This document shows positions 32,660-42,476 of a stretch of 58,154 nucleotides of DNA, in pieces. The stretch comes from Micromonospora sicca (GTDB lineage: Bacteria; Actinomycetota; Actinomycetes; Mycobacteriales; Micromonosporaceae). The notes under the pieces were generated by a model. The model did not search any database. It was not told where the DNA came from and saw only the letters and a list, made by a program, of their open reading frames with translations. Both the position numbers and the translations under genes were made by a program. The number at the start of each line of letters is the position of its first letter. The stretch's first letter is position 1. The stretch spans positions 1-58,154 of the forward strand of contig NZ_QGKS01000263.1 in assembly GCF_003172935.1 (NCBI RefSeq), given 5' to 3'.

Positions 32660-34804
32660 TCAGCCGGCGGTGGCCGGTGGCTCCAGCAGCAGGCGGTCGA
32701 AGTCCTTCTGGGTGACCGACCAGTCCCACGTGCTCAGCACGTGGGAGGCCGCGGCCTGACCGGCCTCGCGCCAGCCGTCCTCCGACGCGGTGACGGCGAG
32801 GATCCGCTCCGCGGCCTCCTCCGGCGTGCCCACCACCCAGTCGCTCGGGAAGAGGCTGCGCGCGCTGTGCTGCCGGCCCGCGAAGAACGGCCAGTCCCGG
32901 ACCACCGGCACGGCGCCGCTGGCGGCGCCCTCGACCAGTCCGCAATGGAAGCTCTCCCGCACCGAGGTGCTCAGGATGACGCCCACGTCGGTCAGCGCCC
33001 CCCGCACGTCCTCGGTCCGGCCGGTCCGGATCACCGCGCCGGAGGACTCCAGCTCGGCCAGCTCCCGGTCCAGCTCCGCGACGTACGCCCGCACCGCCGG
33101 GCTGAGCGAGGCGCGCAGGTCGTCGCCGATCAGCTTGAGCCGGTACCGCTCGTCCCGCTTGCGCAGCTCGCGCAGCACCGCCAGGGCCCAGCGCGGGTCC
33201 TTGGCCAGCGAGCTGAGCCCGATCAGCCCGAGCGTGAACCGCGCGTCGCCCGTCTTCGGCCCCGCGTACCGGTGCAGCTCCATCGCGTTGCTGACCACGT
33301 GCGTGCGCGGCCCCTGCGGGGCGCGCAGCCGCGGCACGGCCGCCAGCGTCAGGTCACGCAGGTGCTCCGAGACGAAGACCAGGTCGTCGACCCGGGACCA
33401 GTCGGCCAGGTGCGGCCACCAGCTGAAGGCCTCGAAGCTGTGCAGGCGCACGATCACCCGGGTGGTGCCGGGGTCGATCGTGGTGAGCATCGCGGCGGGC
33501 AGGTTGCACCAGTCCACGAAGACCGTGTCCGCCCAGGCGAGGTGCTCGCCCCAGGCCTCCGCCACCTCCTCCGCCCGCTTGGAGGTGCCGGCGAGCATGT
33601 GGTGGACCAGGTTCGTCCGGCCGTTGCTGAGCACCGGGCGGATCGACTCCTCGACCAGGTTGAGCCGGCGCACCTGCACGTCGGGCATCGCCTCGTACCG
33701 CTCGAGGATCGGGGCGAGGAAGTTGTCGTTCAGCCCGGTGAAGAAGAGCATCCGGTGCGGCCGGTCCGCCGGCGGGAACTGGGCTGGCGCCCGCCTGCCC
33801 CGCGGCGTGGCCATCGCCTGCCCCACCTTGCTCCCGTGCAGCGGCGCGAGGAAGCCCTCCGGGTCCTCGGCCAGCGGCGAGGTGACGCCGTCGAAGTGCG
33901 CGATCCGGTGGAACATCAGGTCGAACGCGCGCAGCACGTGCGGGGCCGCCTTGCCCGGGTTCCGCTTCTTGAGGAAGGCGTCGGCGGCGGCGAGCTGACC
34001 CTTGGCGACGGTCATCAGGTGCACCGGCACCTTGCCCTGGTTCAGCTCCGCCTCGACGATCGGGCCGAGGAGGTGGCCCTTGGTGGTGTTGCTCTTCAGC
34101 CGGCCCTGCGCCGCCAGCGCCAGCTGGTTGGCGCTGGCCTTGTGCCCGGCCCGGTGCATGCTGGTGTTGACCCGCCGGGCGATCTTGCCCCGGTACCGCT
34201 CGGGGACGCCGGGCGCGGCCACCGCCCGCTGCCAGAACCAGCGGACCGCGCCGAGGCGCATGGCCTTCTGCCCGGTGGCCGCGTCCAGCACCACCTTGGC
34301 CAGGTCGATGGTCTGGCTGCGGGTGTTGTTGACCGCCAGCAGAGGCGAGGGGCCGAGGGTGGTGAGCCGGGGACGGCGGTACCGGGCCGGATCGGCCGAC
34401 CGCTTCTCCACGGCGCGCAGCGCGGGGGCGAGGCCGAAGACGGCGTCGGCCCGGCGGTAGCGGTGGGCCAGCTGCCAGACGGTGTGCAGCGCCTGCTGGT
34501 CCAGGGCGACCAGGACGTCGGCCCGCTTGGCGTGGCGCCGGACCCACGGGTCGCGCTGGGCGCGCAGCCACGGGCGGCGGGCCGGGCTGGCCCGCTTGAC
34601 CATCCGGCCGAAGCGGGGGCCGAGCTCCTTGGCCGTGGGCAGCAGGTGCAGCTCGGCGAGGTCGGCCGCGGCCGGGATCTTGTCCGGGTCGAAGGTGCAG
34701 GCGACGCGCACCGTGACCCCGAGGGACCGGAACTGCTCGAGCGCGTCGGTCAGGACCGCCACCCGGCCGGGGACGGCTCCTAGGACCATCAGGACCTCGA
34801 TCAT
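32660..34804 (-). CDS. Large glycosyltransferase-like protein, 714 residues
   Basis: The N-terminal third starts MIEVLMVLGAVPGRVAVLTD and has a Rossmann-like pattern followed by a basic linker rich in Arg, Lys and Gln (about 170-350). The second half is a complete GT-B glycosyltransferase: MLFFTGLNDNFLAPILERY, ADTVFVDWCNLPAAML, RVIVRLHSFEAF, DDLVFVSEHLRDL, LGLIGLSSLAKDPRWA and the donor motif SVRESFHCGLVEGAASGAVPV (E-x7-E type). The unit is unusually long, and the N-terminal part may bind an acceptor. The ATG overlaps the upstream glycosyltransferase stop by 4 bases. The substrate is unknown. Confidence 0.85.
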   Translation of the reverse strand: MIEVLMVLGAVPGRVAVLTDALEQFRSLGVTVRVACTFDPDKIPAAADLAELHLLPTAKELGPRFGRMVKRASPARRPWLRAQRDPWVRRHAKRADVLVALDQQALHTVWQLAHRYRRADAVFGLAPALRAVEKRSADPARYRRPRLTTLGPSPLLAVNNTRSQTIDLAKVVLDAATGQKAMRLGAVRWFWQRAVAAPGVPERYRGKIARRVNTSMHRAGHKASANQLALAAQGRLKSNTTKGHLLGPIVEAELNQGKVPVHLMTVAKGQLAAADAFLKKRNPGKAAPHVLRAFDLMFHRIAHFDGVTSPLAEDPEGFLAPLHGSKVGQAMATPRGRRAPAQFPPADRPHRMLFFTGLNDNFLAPILERYEAMPDVQVRRLNLVEESIRPVLSNGRTNLVHHMLAGTSKRAEEVAEAWGEHLAWADTVFVDWCNLPAAMLTTIDPGTTRVIVRLHSFEAFSWWPHLADWSRVDDLVFVSEHLRDLTLAAVPRLRAPQGPRTHVVSNAMELHRYAGPKTGDARFTLGLIGLSSLAKDPRWALAVLRELRKRDERYRLKLIGDDLRASLSPAVRAYVAELDRELAELESSGAVIRTGRTEDVRGALTDVGVILSTSVRESFHCGLVEGAASGAVPVVRDWPFFAGRQHSARSLFPSDWVVGTPEEAAERILAVTASEDGWREAGQAAASHVLSTWDWSVTQKDFDRLLLEPPATAG

Positions 34805-36246
34805 GACCTACCTTCTCTGGCCAGTACGCGAGCAGCGCCGGCGGGGGAAACGGGCGGGGTGCCGGTCCGTCCGCCGGTGCCGTGCACCAGCTCGGTGACC
34901 TCCTGAACGGCCGGGATGAGCTGCGCCTCCCGGGCGTACTGCTTCGCCTCCGCCCGCGCCTTCTCCCGGTCGGCCTCGGTGGCGTTGAGGGCGAACGCGG
35001 CGGCCCGGCGGAACGCGCCGGCCAGCTCGGCCGGGTCCAGGCCGACCGCCCCGGTCCAGAGCGGGTACGTCGACAGCACCGTCGAGGCGTCGTGGTCCGC
35101 CTCGTGCGCGGAGACGACCGGCAGGCCGGTTGCCATGTACTCGTAGACCTTCCCGGAGGTCATGTACCGGCCGCCGGTCACCATCAGCACGACCGCGTCC
35201 CAGCGGGCGTACAGGTCGATGACCTCGGCCTTGGGCACGGAACCGCCGACCACCACGCCGTCCGCGGCGGCGGCCTTCAGCAACTCGGCGTGCGCGTTGT
35301 CACCGCGCGCCCAGGCGGCGCCGATGTGGCCGCGCACCTCGAAGCGCGCGTCCTTCAGCGCCGGGTCCTCGGCGCGGGCGGTCCGCCAGCCCTGCAGGAC
35401 CGCGTCGAGCAGCGGCACCGGCAGGTTCAGCGCGCCCAGGTAGCCGAAGGTCAGCGGGCGGTCGGGGGTCACCGGCCGGGCCTGGGCCGGGATGCTGGAC
35501 GCGTCGTAGCCGTTGCGCACGACCCGCATCTTGTGCGCGAGCTCCGGGTACCGCTCTCGGTACCAGCGGGAGATCGGCTCGTTGACGTTCCAGATGGCGA
35601 TCGCGTTGGTGAGCAGCTTGATCTCCCACTGCCCGGAGACCGACTCCTTCGGGAACGCCTCGCCGTTGTTGATCACGTCGACGGACCAGCCGTCGCGGAA
35701 GTCGACCACGTACGGGACCTGGTGCGTCTCCCAGAGCTTCCAGGTCGCCGCGAGGTTCACGTACGGGGCGCAGGTCGTCACCAGCAGGTCGGCCGGCTTG
35801 TCCCGGTGGATCTGCACCAGGGCCTTCTCCAGCGCCGGCCGCCACCCGCCGAAGACCGGCTCGGGGAAGACCTTGAGGTTCCGCTTGCGCAACTGGGCCA
35901 GGTAGTCCTTGTGGGCCAGGGCGCGGGTCTCGCTGAACGCCCGGATGTCGGTCTCCAGGTCGTCGCGGACCAGCGGCAGCTTGACCACCCGGACCCGGGA
36001 GTCCACCCCGGCGGCGAGGGTGTGGTCCAGGCCGTACTCCCGCTCCCACGCCTCGTCGATGATGGTGACGGCGGTCACGTCCCAGCCGGCCGCGGCGAAC
36101 TGGTTGGCCGTCTCGCGCATCCGGTAGGCGCAGCTCTTGGCCGCGGGGGGAAAGCCGATCGCCAGGTAGATCATGTGCGGTCGGGACCCGGACCGTCGCG
36201 CCCGGGGGAGCTTCAACGAGTCCCAGAGATTTCGCCCGTTGTTCAT
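34801..36246 (-). CDS. GT-B glycosyltransferase (GT4-like)
   Basis: A 481-residue glycosyltransferase. IGFPPAAKSCAYRMRETANQ at the N-terminus and LLVTTCAPYVNLAATWKLW and PYVVDFRDGWSVDV in the first domain are typical of GT4 enzymes of wall and capsule loci. The donor domain has LTFGYLGALNLPVPLLD and GKVYEYMATGLPVVSA. The first gene of a two-gene leftward operon, coupled by ATGA to the 714-residue protein. Donor and acceptor are not evident. A possible promoter lies about 200 bases upstream. Confidence 0.88.
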   Translation of the reverse strand: MNNGRNLWDSLKLPRARRSGSRPHMIYLAIGFPPAAKSCAYRMRETANQFAAAGWDVTAVTIIDEAWEREYGLDHTLAAGVDSRVRVVKLPLVRDDLETDIRAFSETRALAHKDYLAQLRKRNLKVFPEPVFGGWRPALEKALVQIHRDKPADLLVTTCAPYVNLAATWKLWETHQVPYVVDFRDGWSVDVINNGEAFPKESVSGQWEIKLLTNAIAIWNVNEPISRWYRERYPELAHKMRVVRNGYDASSIPAQARPVTPDRPLTFGYLGALNLPVPLLDAVLQGWRTARAEDPALKDARFEVRGHIGAAWARGDNAHAELLKAAAADGVVVGGSVPKAEVIDLYARWDAVVLMVTGGRYMTSGKVYEYMATGLPVVSAHEADHDASTVLSTYPLWTGAVGLDPAELAGAFRRAAAFALNATEADREKARAEAKQYAREAQLIPAVQEVTELVHGTGGRTGTPPVSPAGAARVLAREGRS

Positions 36247-36441
36247 CGATTCCGATCCTGGGGAGGTGGGGAGATGCGGCGTCGTGACCCGGACGGCCGG
36301 TCCTCGCCACCCGGTCGGGAGGCGACGACCGTCGGGCGTCCACCGAGCGGGACCATGCCGGGAGGGACCTTTCCATCAGCGGTACGCCGTACCTTGTGGT
36401 CGGCCGGAGGCGGTGTCTGCTCCGCCGATGGTCGCGAAACG

Positions 36442-36469
36442 ACCCTCGGACAGAGCGCGGACACTACAA
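36442..36469 (-). promoter_or_regulatory. Possible promoter for the leftward glycosyltransferase pair
   Basis: On the minus strand TTGTAG (36469-36464) and GAGGGT (36447-36442) are 16 bases apart. The 315-base gap 36247-36561 contains no gene; this promoter would leave a leader of about 190 bases. Confidence 0.3.
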
Positions 36470-36561
36470 TAGCGCCGTCGCGGGCGCCGGACGTGCCGCC
36501 GCCGGGCGGGCCCCGGCCCCACGGCCGCCGACCGGCGTCCGGTCACTCTCCCGCTGACCGG

Positions 36562-37746
36562 TCAGGGCGAATACCGCCAGATCAGCAGCAGGTACCCGCC
36601 GAAGTAGGCCGAGAAGGCCGTCACCGGCACCAGCACCGTGACCGCCCGGGCCCAGCCGGCCCGGGCCAGGCCCACGGCCGCCGGGAGCAGCAGTGGGAAC
36701 GCCGGCAGCAGGAAGCGCGCCTTGGAGTGGTAGTAGCCGGCCGCGCCGAGCGTGGTGACCAGCAGCAGCCCGCTGTACAGCAGCAACTGCCAGGGTTGCC
36801 GGTCGAGCAGGCTCAGCACGAAGAACATGATCGCCAGCAACGCCACCACGGTGACCACGAGCATCGGCAGCATGGCCACCTCTGACAGGACCAGCTGGCC
36901 CCACCGCAGCGTGTAGACGCCGAAGTCGAAGGTGGTGCCCCAGCCGGCGGACTGGATGTGGAACCAGCCGTCCGGCCGCCCGGTCCGGACGCCCACCCAG
37001 GCCAGGTACGCGAGCCAGCCCGCGGGGGCGAGCAGCAGGGCGACCCATGGCCGCCAGCCGTCCCGGCGCCGGACGATCGCCAGCAGCGCGGCCAGCCCCA
37101 CCACCGCGATCAGCGACGAGGCGGTCGGCCGGGTGAGGCCGGCGAACAGGCAGACCACCCCGGCGGTGAGCCAGCGGCGGCGCAGCAGCGCGTACAGCGT
37201 CCAAGCGGCCAGGGCGGTGAACAGGCTCTCGCTGTAGCCCATCGACTCCACCACGCCGTGCGGCACCGCGGCCCAGAGCGCGGCGAGCAGCACGCCGGTA
37301 CGCCGGTCGTGCAGGTACGCGCCGATCGCGAACAGCCCCCAGGCGGCCGCCAGGCCGGCCAGCCACGCCACGATCAGCGCCGCCTCGCGCGGGCTGAGCG
37401 GGGAGATCCGGTCCAGACCCGCGGTGAGACCGGGGTAGAGCGGGAAGAACGCCATGTTGCTCTGCGTCTTCTCGTACCCGTCGTACCCGTGCTGGGCGAT
37501 CGCGAGGTACCAGTTCCCGTCCGCCCGGGTCAGCCCCTTGCCGGGGGAGGCGCCCACGTTGCGGGCCCAGAGGTAGACGGTCAGCAGCCCCACCAGGCGG
37601 ATCGCGGCGTAGACCGCGAGCGCGGGCAGCGCGTACCGAGCGGCGTCCCACAGCCGCCGTCCGAGGGCCGCCCGGCCCGGGGCGGGGCTCGCCGGCTCCG
37701 CGGCCGGCGTCGGCCGGCCTGGTTCCTCGGTCGTCATCACGTCCAT
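36562..37746 (-). CDS. PIG-V-like membrane mannosyltransferase, copy 1
   Basis: A 394-residue integral membrane protein with about nine hydrophobic segments. After the first segment comes RADGNWYLAIAQHGYDG, the acidic loop of GT-C enzymes, then NMAFFPLYPGLTAGLDRI, VPHGVVESMGYSESLFTAL and LTRPTASSL, which are the PIG-V family signatures. Bacterial PIG-V homologues are thought to use polyprenyl-phosphate sugars on the outer face of the membrane. It is paralogous to the gene at 45967. ATG at 37746 has only GGACGG upstream; ATG at 37737 is an alternative. Divergent from glycosyltransferase paralogue B across 241 bases. Confidence 0.88.
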   Translation of the reverse strand: MDVMTTEEPGRPTPAAEPASPAPGRAALGRRLWDAARYALPALAVYAAIRLVGLLTVYLWARNVGASPGKGLTRADGNWYLAIAQHGYDGYEKTQSNMAFFPLYPGLTAGLDRISPLSPREAALIVAWLAGLAAAWGLFAIGAYLHDRRTGVLLAALWAAVPHGVVESMGYSESLFTALAAWTLYALLRRRWLTAGVVCLFAGLTRPTASSLIAVVGLAALLAIVRRRDGWRPWVALLLAPAGWLAYLAWVGVRTGRPDGWFHIQSAGWGTTFDFGVYTLRWGQLVLSEVAMLPMLVVTVVALLAIMFFVLSLLDRQPWQLLLYSGLLLVTTLGAAGYYHSKARFLLPAFPLLLPAAVGLARAGWARAVTVLVPVTAFSAYFGGYLLLIWRYSP

Positions 37747-37987
37747 TTTGCGATCCCGTCCGCGCTGAGCTGGGGTGATCCGAAGGCACACCCGGTCCGC
37801 CGGGAGGTTCGACGCCGGCCCGTCCCGCGAACTCCCGACGTCACCGGTCGTTGAACAGCATGGAGGGTAGCAACCGGCGCGTGAGGGCGCGGACCACCGA
37901 CGGCGGCGGACCTTTCCGGCCGATGCGTTGTCGTAGACTCGCTCGGGTCCGCGGGCGCGGTGCTGGCTGACACGGAGACGGGCAGGA

Positions 37988-39610
37988 ATGGGATCTGACG
38001 GCACTACCGCAGCGGCGGGCACCCGGGGACGGGTCGTCATGCTGGTGGACAACGGGGTCGACGGTGACTCCCGGGTGCAAAAGGCGGCGCGCTCGGCGGC
38101 GGAAGCCGGCTGGGAGGTCGTCCTCGTCGGCCGGGCGCCGGTCGGGCAGCCGCGGACCTGGCAGCTCGGCGGCGCCCAGGTCCGGCTGGTCCCCATGCCC
38201 GAGCCGCTGGCCAAGCGGCGGCACGAGTTCCGCCGCGCCTGGCTGCGCCGGCCGCTGGCCTACCCGCCCAGCGGCATCGCCGCCCACCGCATCCAGGCGG
38301 TCAAGGCCTGGCGCGCCGACCTGGGGGTCCGGCGGGCCGCGCTGACCGCCGCCGCCCGGGAGGCCGCCTCCGGCACGCCCTCCGGGCTGTCCTGGCGCGC
38401 GCTGCGCGCCGAGGAGAAGCTCGCCGGCCTGGCCCGCCGCTGGGTCTCGTTCCGCAACCGCCAGTTCACCCAGGCCCGCCGGGGCCGCAAGCTCGACGGG
38501 CCGTGGGACCGGGCGTACACGCTGTTCTGGCAGAAGCTGCGCGGCGACGGCGCCTGGCGCCGGCTGGAGCCGGGCCTGTGGGACTACGAGCTGGCCTACG
38601 GCCCGGTGGTCGACGAGCTGGCCCCGGACCTGATCCACGCCAACGACTTCCGGATGATCGGGGTGGGCGCCCGCGCCAAGATCCGGGCCGCCGCCAAGGG
38701 CCGGCGGATCGCCCTGGTCTGGGACGCCCACGAGTACCTCCCCGGCGTGCAGCCATGGCGGGACAACGCCCGCTGGCTGCCGGGGAACGTCGCCCACGAG
38801 CGGGAGTACGTCCCGTACGCCGACGCCACCATGACCGTCTCCGGCGGCCTGGCCGACCTGCTGCAGGGCGAGCACGGCCTGACGGAGCGTCCGGCGGTGG
38901 TGTTGAACGCCCCCGCGGTGGACGAGCTGCCCGCCGACCCGACCGCCCCGGTGCCGGACATCCGTGCGTTGTGCGGCATCGGTCCGCAGACCCCGCTGCT
39001 GGTCTACAGCGGGGTGGCCGCCGCGAAGCGGGGCCTCGGCGTGATGGTCGAGGCGCTGCCGGAGCTGCCCGACGCGCACGTCGCCCTGGTGGTGAACAAG
39101 CCCGCGTCGGCGTACGTCAAGGGCCTGCTCACCCGGGCCGGGGAGCTGGGCGTCGCCGGCCGGGTGCACGTCCTGCCGTACGTGCCGCACCACCAGGTGG
39201 TGCCGTTCCTCTCCGGCGCGCAGGTCGGGGTCATCCCGATCCAGCACTGGCCGAATCACGAGATCGCGCTGATCACCAAGTTCTTCGAGTATTCACACGC
39301 CCGCCTCCCGCTGGTCGTCTCCGACGTGCGGACCATGGCCGAGACTGTCCGGGAGACCGGGCAGGGTGAGGTGTTCCGGGCCGAGGACGTGGCGGACTTC
39401 GTCCGCGCGGTCCGGGCGGTCCTGGCCGACCCGACCCGCTACCGGGCCGCGTACGAGCGGCCGGGGCTGCTGGCGCAGTGGACGTGGGAGGCGCAGGCGG
39501 AGGTGCTGGACGGGGTGTACTCCCGGCTGCTGCCCGACCGGCCGCGCCCGACGCCGGGCACCGCCCCGGCCTCCGGCGGCGCCCCGACCTCGGTGGGGGT
39601 GGGCGCGTGA
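37988..39610 (+). CDS. GT-B glycosyltransferase (GT4-like), paralogue B
   Basis: A 540-residue protein alike in full length to paralogue A at 30885: both share RGRVVMLVDNGV-DGDSRVQK, RRPLAYPP, HANDFRM and ITKFxEYSHARLPxVVSDV. The central insertion differs most (about residues 105-200), which may mark different acceptors. Donor-domain motifs are complete. GTGA overlap couples it to the TarS-like glycosyltransferase downstream, so it leads a four-gene run that ends with a TagF-like enzyme. Confidence 0.9.
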   Translation: MGSDGTTAAAGTRGRVVMLVDNGVDGDSRVQKAARSAAEAGWEVVLVGRAPVGQPRTWQLGGAQVRLVPMPEPLAKRRHEFRRAWLRRPLAYPPSGIAAHRIQAVKAWRADLGVRRAALTAAAREAASGTPSGLSWRALRAEEKLAGLARRWVSFRNRQFTQARRGRKLDGPWDRAYTLFWQKLRGDGAWRRLEPGLWDYELAYGPVVDELAPDLIHANDFRMIGVGARAKIRAAAKGRRIALVWDAHEYLPGVQPWRDNARWLPGNVAHEREYVPYADATMTVSGGLADLLQGEHGLTERPAVVLNAPAVDELPADPTAPVPDIRALCGIGPQTPLLVYSGVAAAKRGLGVMVEALPELPDAHVALVVNKPASAYVKGLLTRAGELGVAGRVHVLPYVPHHQVVPFLSGAQVGVIPIQHWPNHEIALITKFFEYSHARLPLVVSDVRTMAETVRETGQGEVFRAEDVADFVRAVRAVLADPTRYRAAYERPGLLAQWTWEAQAEVLDGVYSRLLPDRPRPTPGTAPASGGAPTSVGVGA

Positions 39611-41175
39611 GCCAGCCGGACGTGACGGTGGTCGTCGCCGTCTACAACACCATGCCGTACCTCACCACCTGCCTCAACTCCCTCGTCGAGCAGACCATCG
39701 GCCTGGACCGGCTGGAGGTGGTCGCGGTCGACGACGGGTCCACCGACGGCAGCGGGGCGGAGCTGGACCGGTTCGCCGAGCGCTACCCGGGCACCGTCAC
39801 CGTGCTCCACCAGCCCAATTCGGGCGGCCCGGCGGTGCCGAGCAACCGTGCCCTGGACCACGCGCGCGGGCGGTACGTCTTCTTCATCGGCTCGGACGAC
39901 CACCTCGGCCCGGAGGCGCTGGAGCGCCTGGTCGACGCGGCCGACCGCTGGGGCTCCGACGTGGTGCTCGGCCGGATGGTCGGCACCAACAAGCGCTACG
40001 TCCACCAGGCGATCTACGCCAGCACCCAGGAGCAGGTGGACCTGTTCGACAGCCCGCTGCCCTGGTCGCTTTCGAACACCAAGCTGTTCCGTCGGGACCT
40101 GATCGAACGGCACGGCCTGCGGTTCCGCGAGGACATGCCGATGGGCAGCGACCAGCCCTTCACCCTCGAGGCCTGCTTCCGGGCCGCCAAGATCTCCGTC
40201 CTCGCCGACTACGAGTTCTACTACGCGGTCAAACGGGACAACGCGCAGAACATCACCTACGCCAGCCGGTTCGAGGAGCGGCTGCGCTGCGCCGAGGAGC
40301 TGGTCGGCTTCGTCGCCGGGCTGATCGAGCCGGGCCGCCGCCGCGACGCGATCCTGCTGCGCCACTTCACCTGGGAGGTGGCGAAGCTGCTGCGGCCCGA
40401 GTTCCTCGACCTCGGCCCGGACGTCCAGCAGCAGGTCCACGACCGGATCCGCAAGCTCGCCGAGGCGTACCTCACCGACGGGATCGTCGCGGCGATGGCG
40501 CCCGACGTCCGGCTGCGGATGGTCGTGGCCCGGGACGCCGACCTGGACCGGCTGCGCGAGCTGATCCGCCAGCAGGCGGACACGGTGCTGCCGGAGGTGA
40601 CCATCGCCGGCGACCGCTGGTACGCCCACTACGTCGGCTTCCGGGACCCGAGGCTGGGCTATCCGGACGACTGGTACGACGCCACCGCCCAGGCCGCCAA
40701 GCTGATGGCGAAGCTGACCGCGACCGAGCTGGCCTGGGGGCAGGACGCCACCGGCGGTCCCGCCCTGGTGATCACCGCGCAGAGCCGCTGGGCGCAGCTG
40801 GCCGAGTTCGCCGCGGACGCGGTCCGGGTCAGTGTGGGCGAGTTGGCGGGTGTCACTTCGGTCGCCCCGGGCGGCCCCGGTACCGTCGTACGGACGGACT
40901 TCGCGGTGGACCAGCTGCTCGCGGTCGTCACGCCGAACGGGGAACGTCGGGTGGTACGGGCCGAGGTGACCGCGTTGGGCGGGATCGCGTCCGCACCGCT
41001 GCGGACGGACCGCCGCCTTGCGGCGCCGCGCCGGGTGGCCCGCCACGGTGTCCGGCTCCACCTCGTCACGCCCACCACGAACCACAAGGGCCAGGTGATC
41101 GTCGCGATCACGCCGGTGACCCCCCGTCGGTTCATTGCCCGTCTCCGCCGAATCTGGCCCTCAGGAGGAAAGTAG
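39607..41175 (+). CDS. Family 2 glycosyltransferase resembling TarS
   Basis: A 522-residue protein with an N-terminal GT-A domain: VTVVVAVYNTMPYLTTCLNS, VVAVDDGSTDGSG, SGGPAVPSNRALDHARGRYV, FFIGSDDHLGPEAL (DxD-like) and MGSDQPFTLEACFRAAKISV, followed by a C-terminal helical and beta-rich region. Motif order, the SGGP..PSN stretch and the tail size resemble TarS and TarP, which add GlcNAc to poly-ribitol phosphate in Staphylococcus. With a CDP-ribitol synthase in the same locus, glycosylation of ribitol-phosphate is a fair inference. GTG start overlaps the previous stop by 4 bases. Confidence 0.85.
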   Translation: MSQPDVTVVVAVYNTMPYLTTCLNSLVEQTIGLDRLEVVAVDDGSTDGSGAELDRFAERYPGTVTVLHQPNSGGPAVPSNRALDHARGRYVFFIGSDDHLGPEALERLVDAADRWGSDVVLGRMVGTNKRYVHQAIYASTQEQVDLFDSPLPWSLSNTKLFRRDLIERHGLRFREDMPMGSDQPFTLEACFRAAKISVLADYEFYYAVKRDNAQNITYASRFEERLRCAEELVGFVAGLIEPGRRRDAILLRHFTWEVAKLLRPEFLDLGPDVQQQVHDRIRKLAEAYLTDGIVAAMAPDVRLRMVVARDADLDRLRELIRQQADTVLPEVTIAGDRWYAHYVGFRDPRLGYPDDWYDATAQAAKLMAKLTATELAWGQDATGGPALVITAQSRWAQLAEFAADAVRVSVGELAGVTSVAPGGPGTVVRTDFAVDQLLAVVTPNGERRVVRAEVTALGGIASAPLRTDRRLAAPRRVARHGVRLHLVTPTTNHKGQVIVAITPVTPRRFIARLRRIWPSGGK

Positions 41176-41179
41176 TTCC

Positions 41180-42463
41180 ATGAACATCTGCGTCGTCGCG
41201 CTGGGAAAGATCGGTCTGCCGCTCGCCGTGCAGTTCGCCTCGAAGGGGCACCGGGTGATCGGTGCCGACGTCTCCGAGCGGGTCGTGCGGCTGGTCAACG
41301 ACGGGGCGGTGCCGTTCCCGGGTGAGACCGACCTGGACGTCAAGCTGAAGGAGGCGGTGGCCGCCGGGCTCCTGTCGGCCACCACCGACACCGCCGCCGC
41401 GGTCGCCGAGTCGGAGGCGGTCGTCGTGGTCGTCCCGCTCTTCGTGGACGCCGACGGGGTGCCGGACTTCGGCTGGATGGACGACGCCACCCGGGCCATC
41501 GCCGCCGGCCTCAAGCCGGGCACGCTGGTCAGCTACGAGACCACGCTGCCCGTCGGCGCCACCCGCAACCGCTGGGCGCCCATGCTCGAGGAGGGCTCCG
41601 GGCTCACCGCCGGCAAGGACTTCCACCTGGTCTTCAGCCCGGAGCGGGTGCTCACCGGTCGGGTCTTCGCCGACCTGCGCCGCTACCCGAAGCTGGTCGG
41701 GGGCATCGACGAGGCGTCGGCCGAGCACGGCGTGCGCTTCTACGAGGCGGTGCTGGACTTCGACGAGCGGGCCGACCTGAACCGCCCGAACGGTGTCTGG
41801 GACCTCGGCTCCGCGGAGGCGTCCGAGCTGGCCAAGCTCGCGGAGACCACCTACCGGGACGTCAACATCGGCCTGGCGAACCAGTTCGCCCGGTTCGCCG
41901 ACACCGTGGGCGTCGACGTGACCAAGGTGATCGAGGCCTGCAACACCCAGCCGTACAGCCACATCCACTCGCCGGGCATCGCGGTCGGCGGGCACTGCAT
42001 CCCGATCTACCCGCGGATGTACCTGTGGAACGACCCGGCCGCCACCGTCGTGCGCTCGGCCCGCGAGGCCAACGCCGCCATGCCGGAGTACGCCGTCGAC
42101 CTGCTCGCCGCCGCGTACGGCGACCTGACCGACGTCGGGGTGCTGGTGCTCGGCGCCGCGTACCGGGGTGGCGTCAAGGAGACCGCCTTCTCCGGCGTCT
42201 TCCCGACCGTCGAGGCGCTGCGCGCCCGGGGCGCCAAGCCGTACGTCTCCGACCCGATGTACACCAACGAGGAGCTGGTCGCGCACGGCCTGCCGGGCTA
42301 CGACGGCGAGCCGATCGGGGCGGCCGTGATCCAGGCCGACCACGCCGAGTACCGCACCCTCGCCCCGGCCGACCTGCCGGGCGTGACGGTGCTGGTCGAC
42401 GGCCGCCGGGTCACCGACCCGGCCCGCTGGACCGGCGTCCGCCGGGTGGTCATCGGCGGCTGA
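41180..42463 (+). CDS. UDP-sugar 6-dehydrogenase, WbpA/WecC-like
   Basis: A 427-residue nucleotide-sugar dehydrogenase. NAD site VVALGKIGLPLAVQFASKGH, then PLFVDADG, SYETTLPVGATRNRW, the substrate-site FSPERVLTGR, SAEASELAKLAETTYRDVNI and the catalytic Cys in GIAVGGHCIPIYPR. Length and motif spacing fit UDP-N-acetylglucosamine or mannosamine 6-dehydrogenases and not UDP-glucose dehydrogenase. It would make the uronic acid used by the WbpB and WbpE-like pair at 28.7-30.9 kb. AGGAGGAAAG precedes the ATG, 4 bases after the TarS-like gene. Confidence 0.93.
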   Translation: MNICVVALGKIGLPLAVQFASKGHRVIGADVSERVVRLVNDGAVPFPGETDLDVKLKEAVAAGLLSATTDTAAAVAESEAVVVVVPLFVDADGVPDFGWMDDATRAIAAGLKPGTLVSYETTLPVGATRNRWAPMLEEGSGLTAGKDFHLVFSPERVLTGRVFADLRRYPKLVGGIDEASAEHGVRFYEAVLDFDERADLNRPNGVWDLGSAEASELAKLAETTYRDVNIGLANQFARFADTVGVDVTKVIEACNTQPYSHIHSPGIAVGGHCIPIYPRMYLWNDPAATVVRSAREANAAMPEYAVDLLAAAYGDLTDVGVLVLGAAYRGGVKETAFSGVFPTVEALRARGAKPYVSDPMYTNEELVAHGLPGYDGEPIGAAVIQADHAEYRTLAPADLPGVTVLVDGRRVTDPARWTGVRRVVIGG

Positions 42464-42476
42464 CCCGTTCGCCCGC

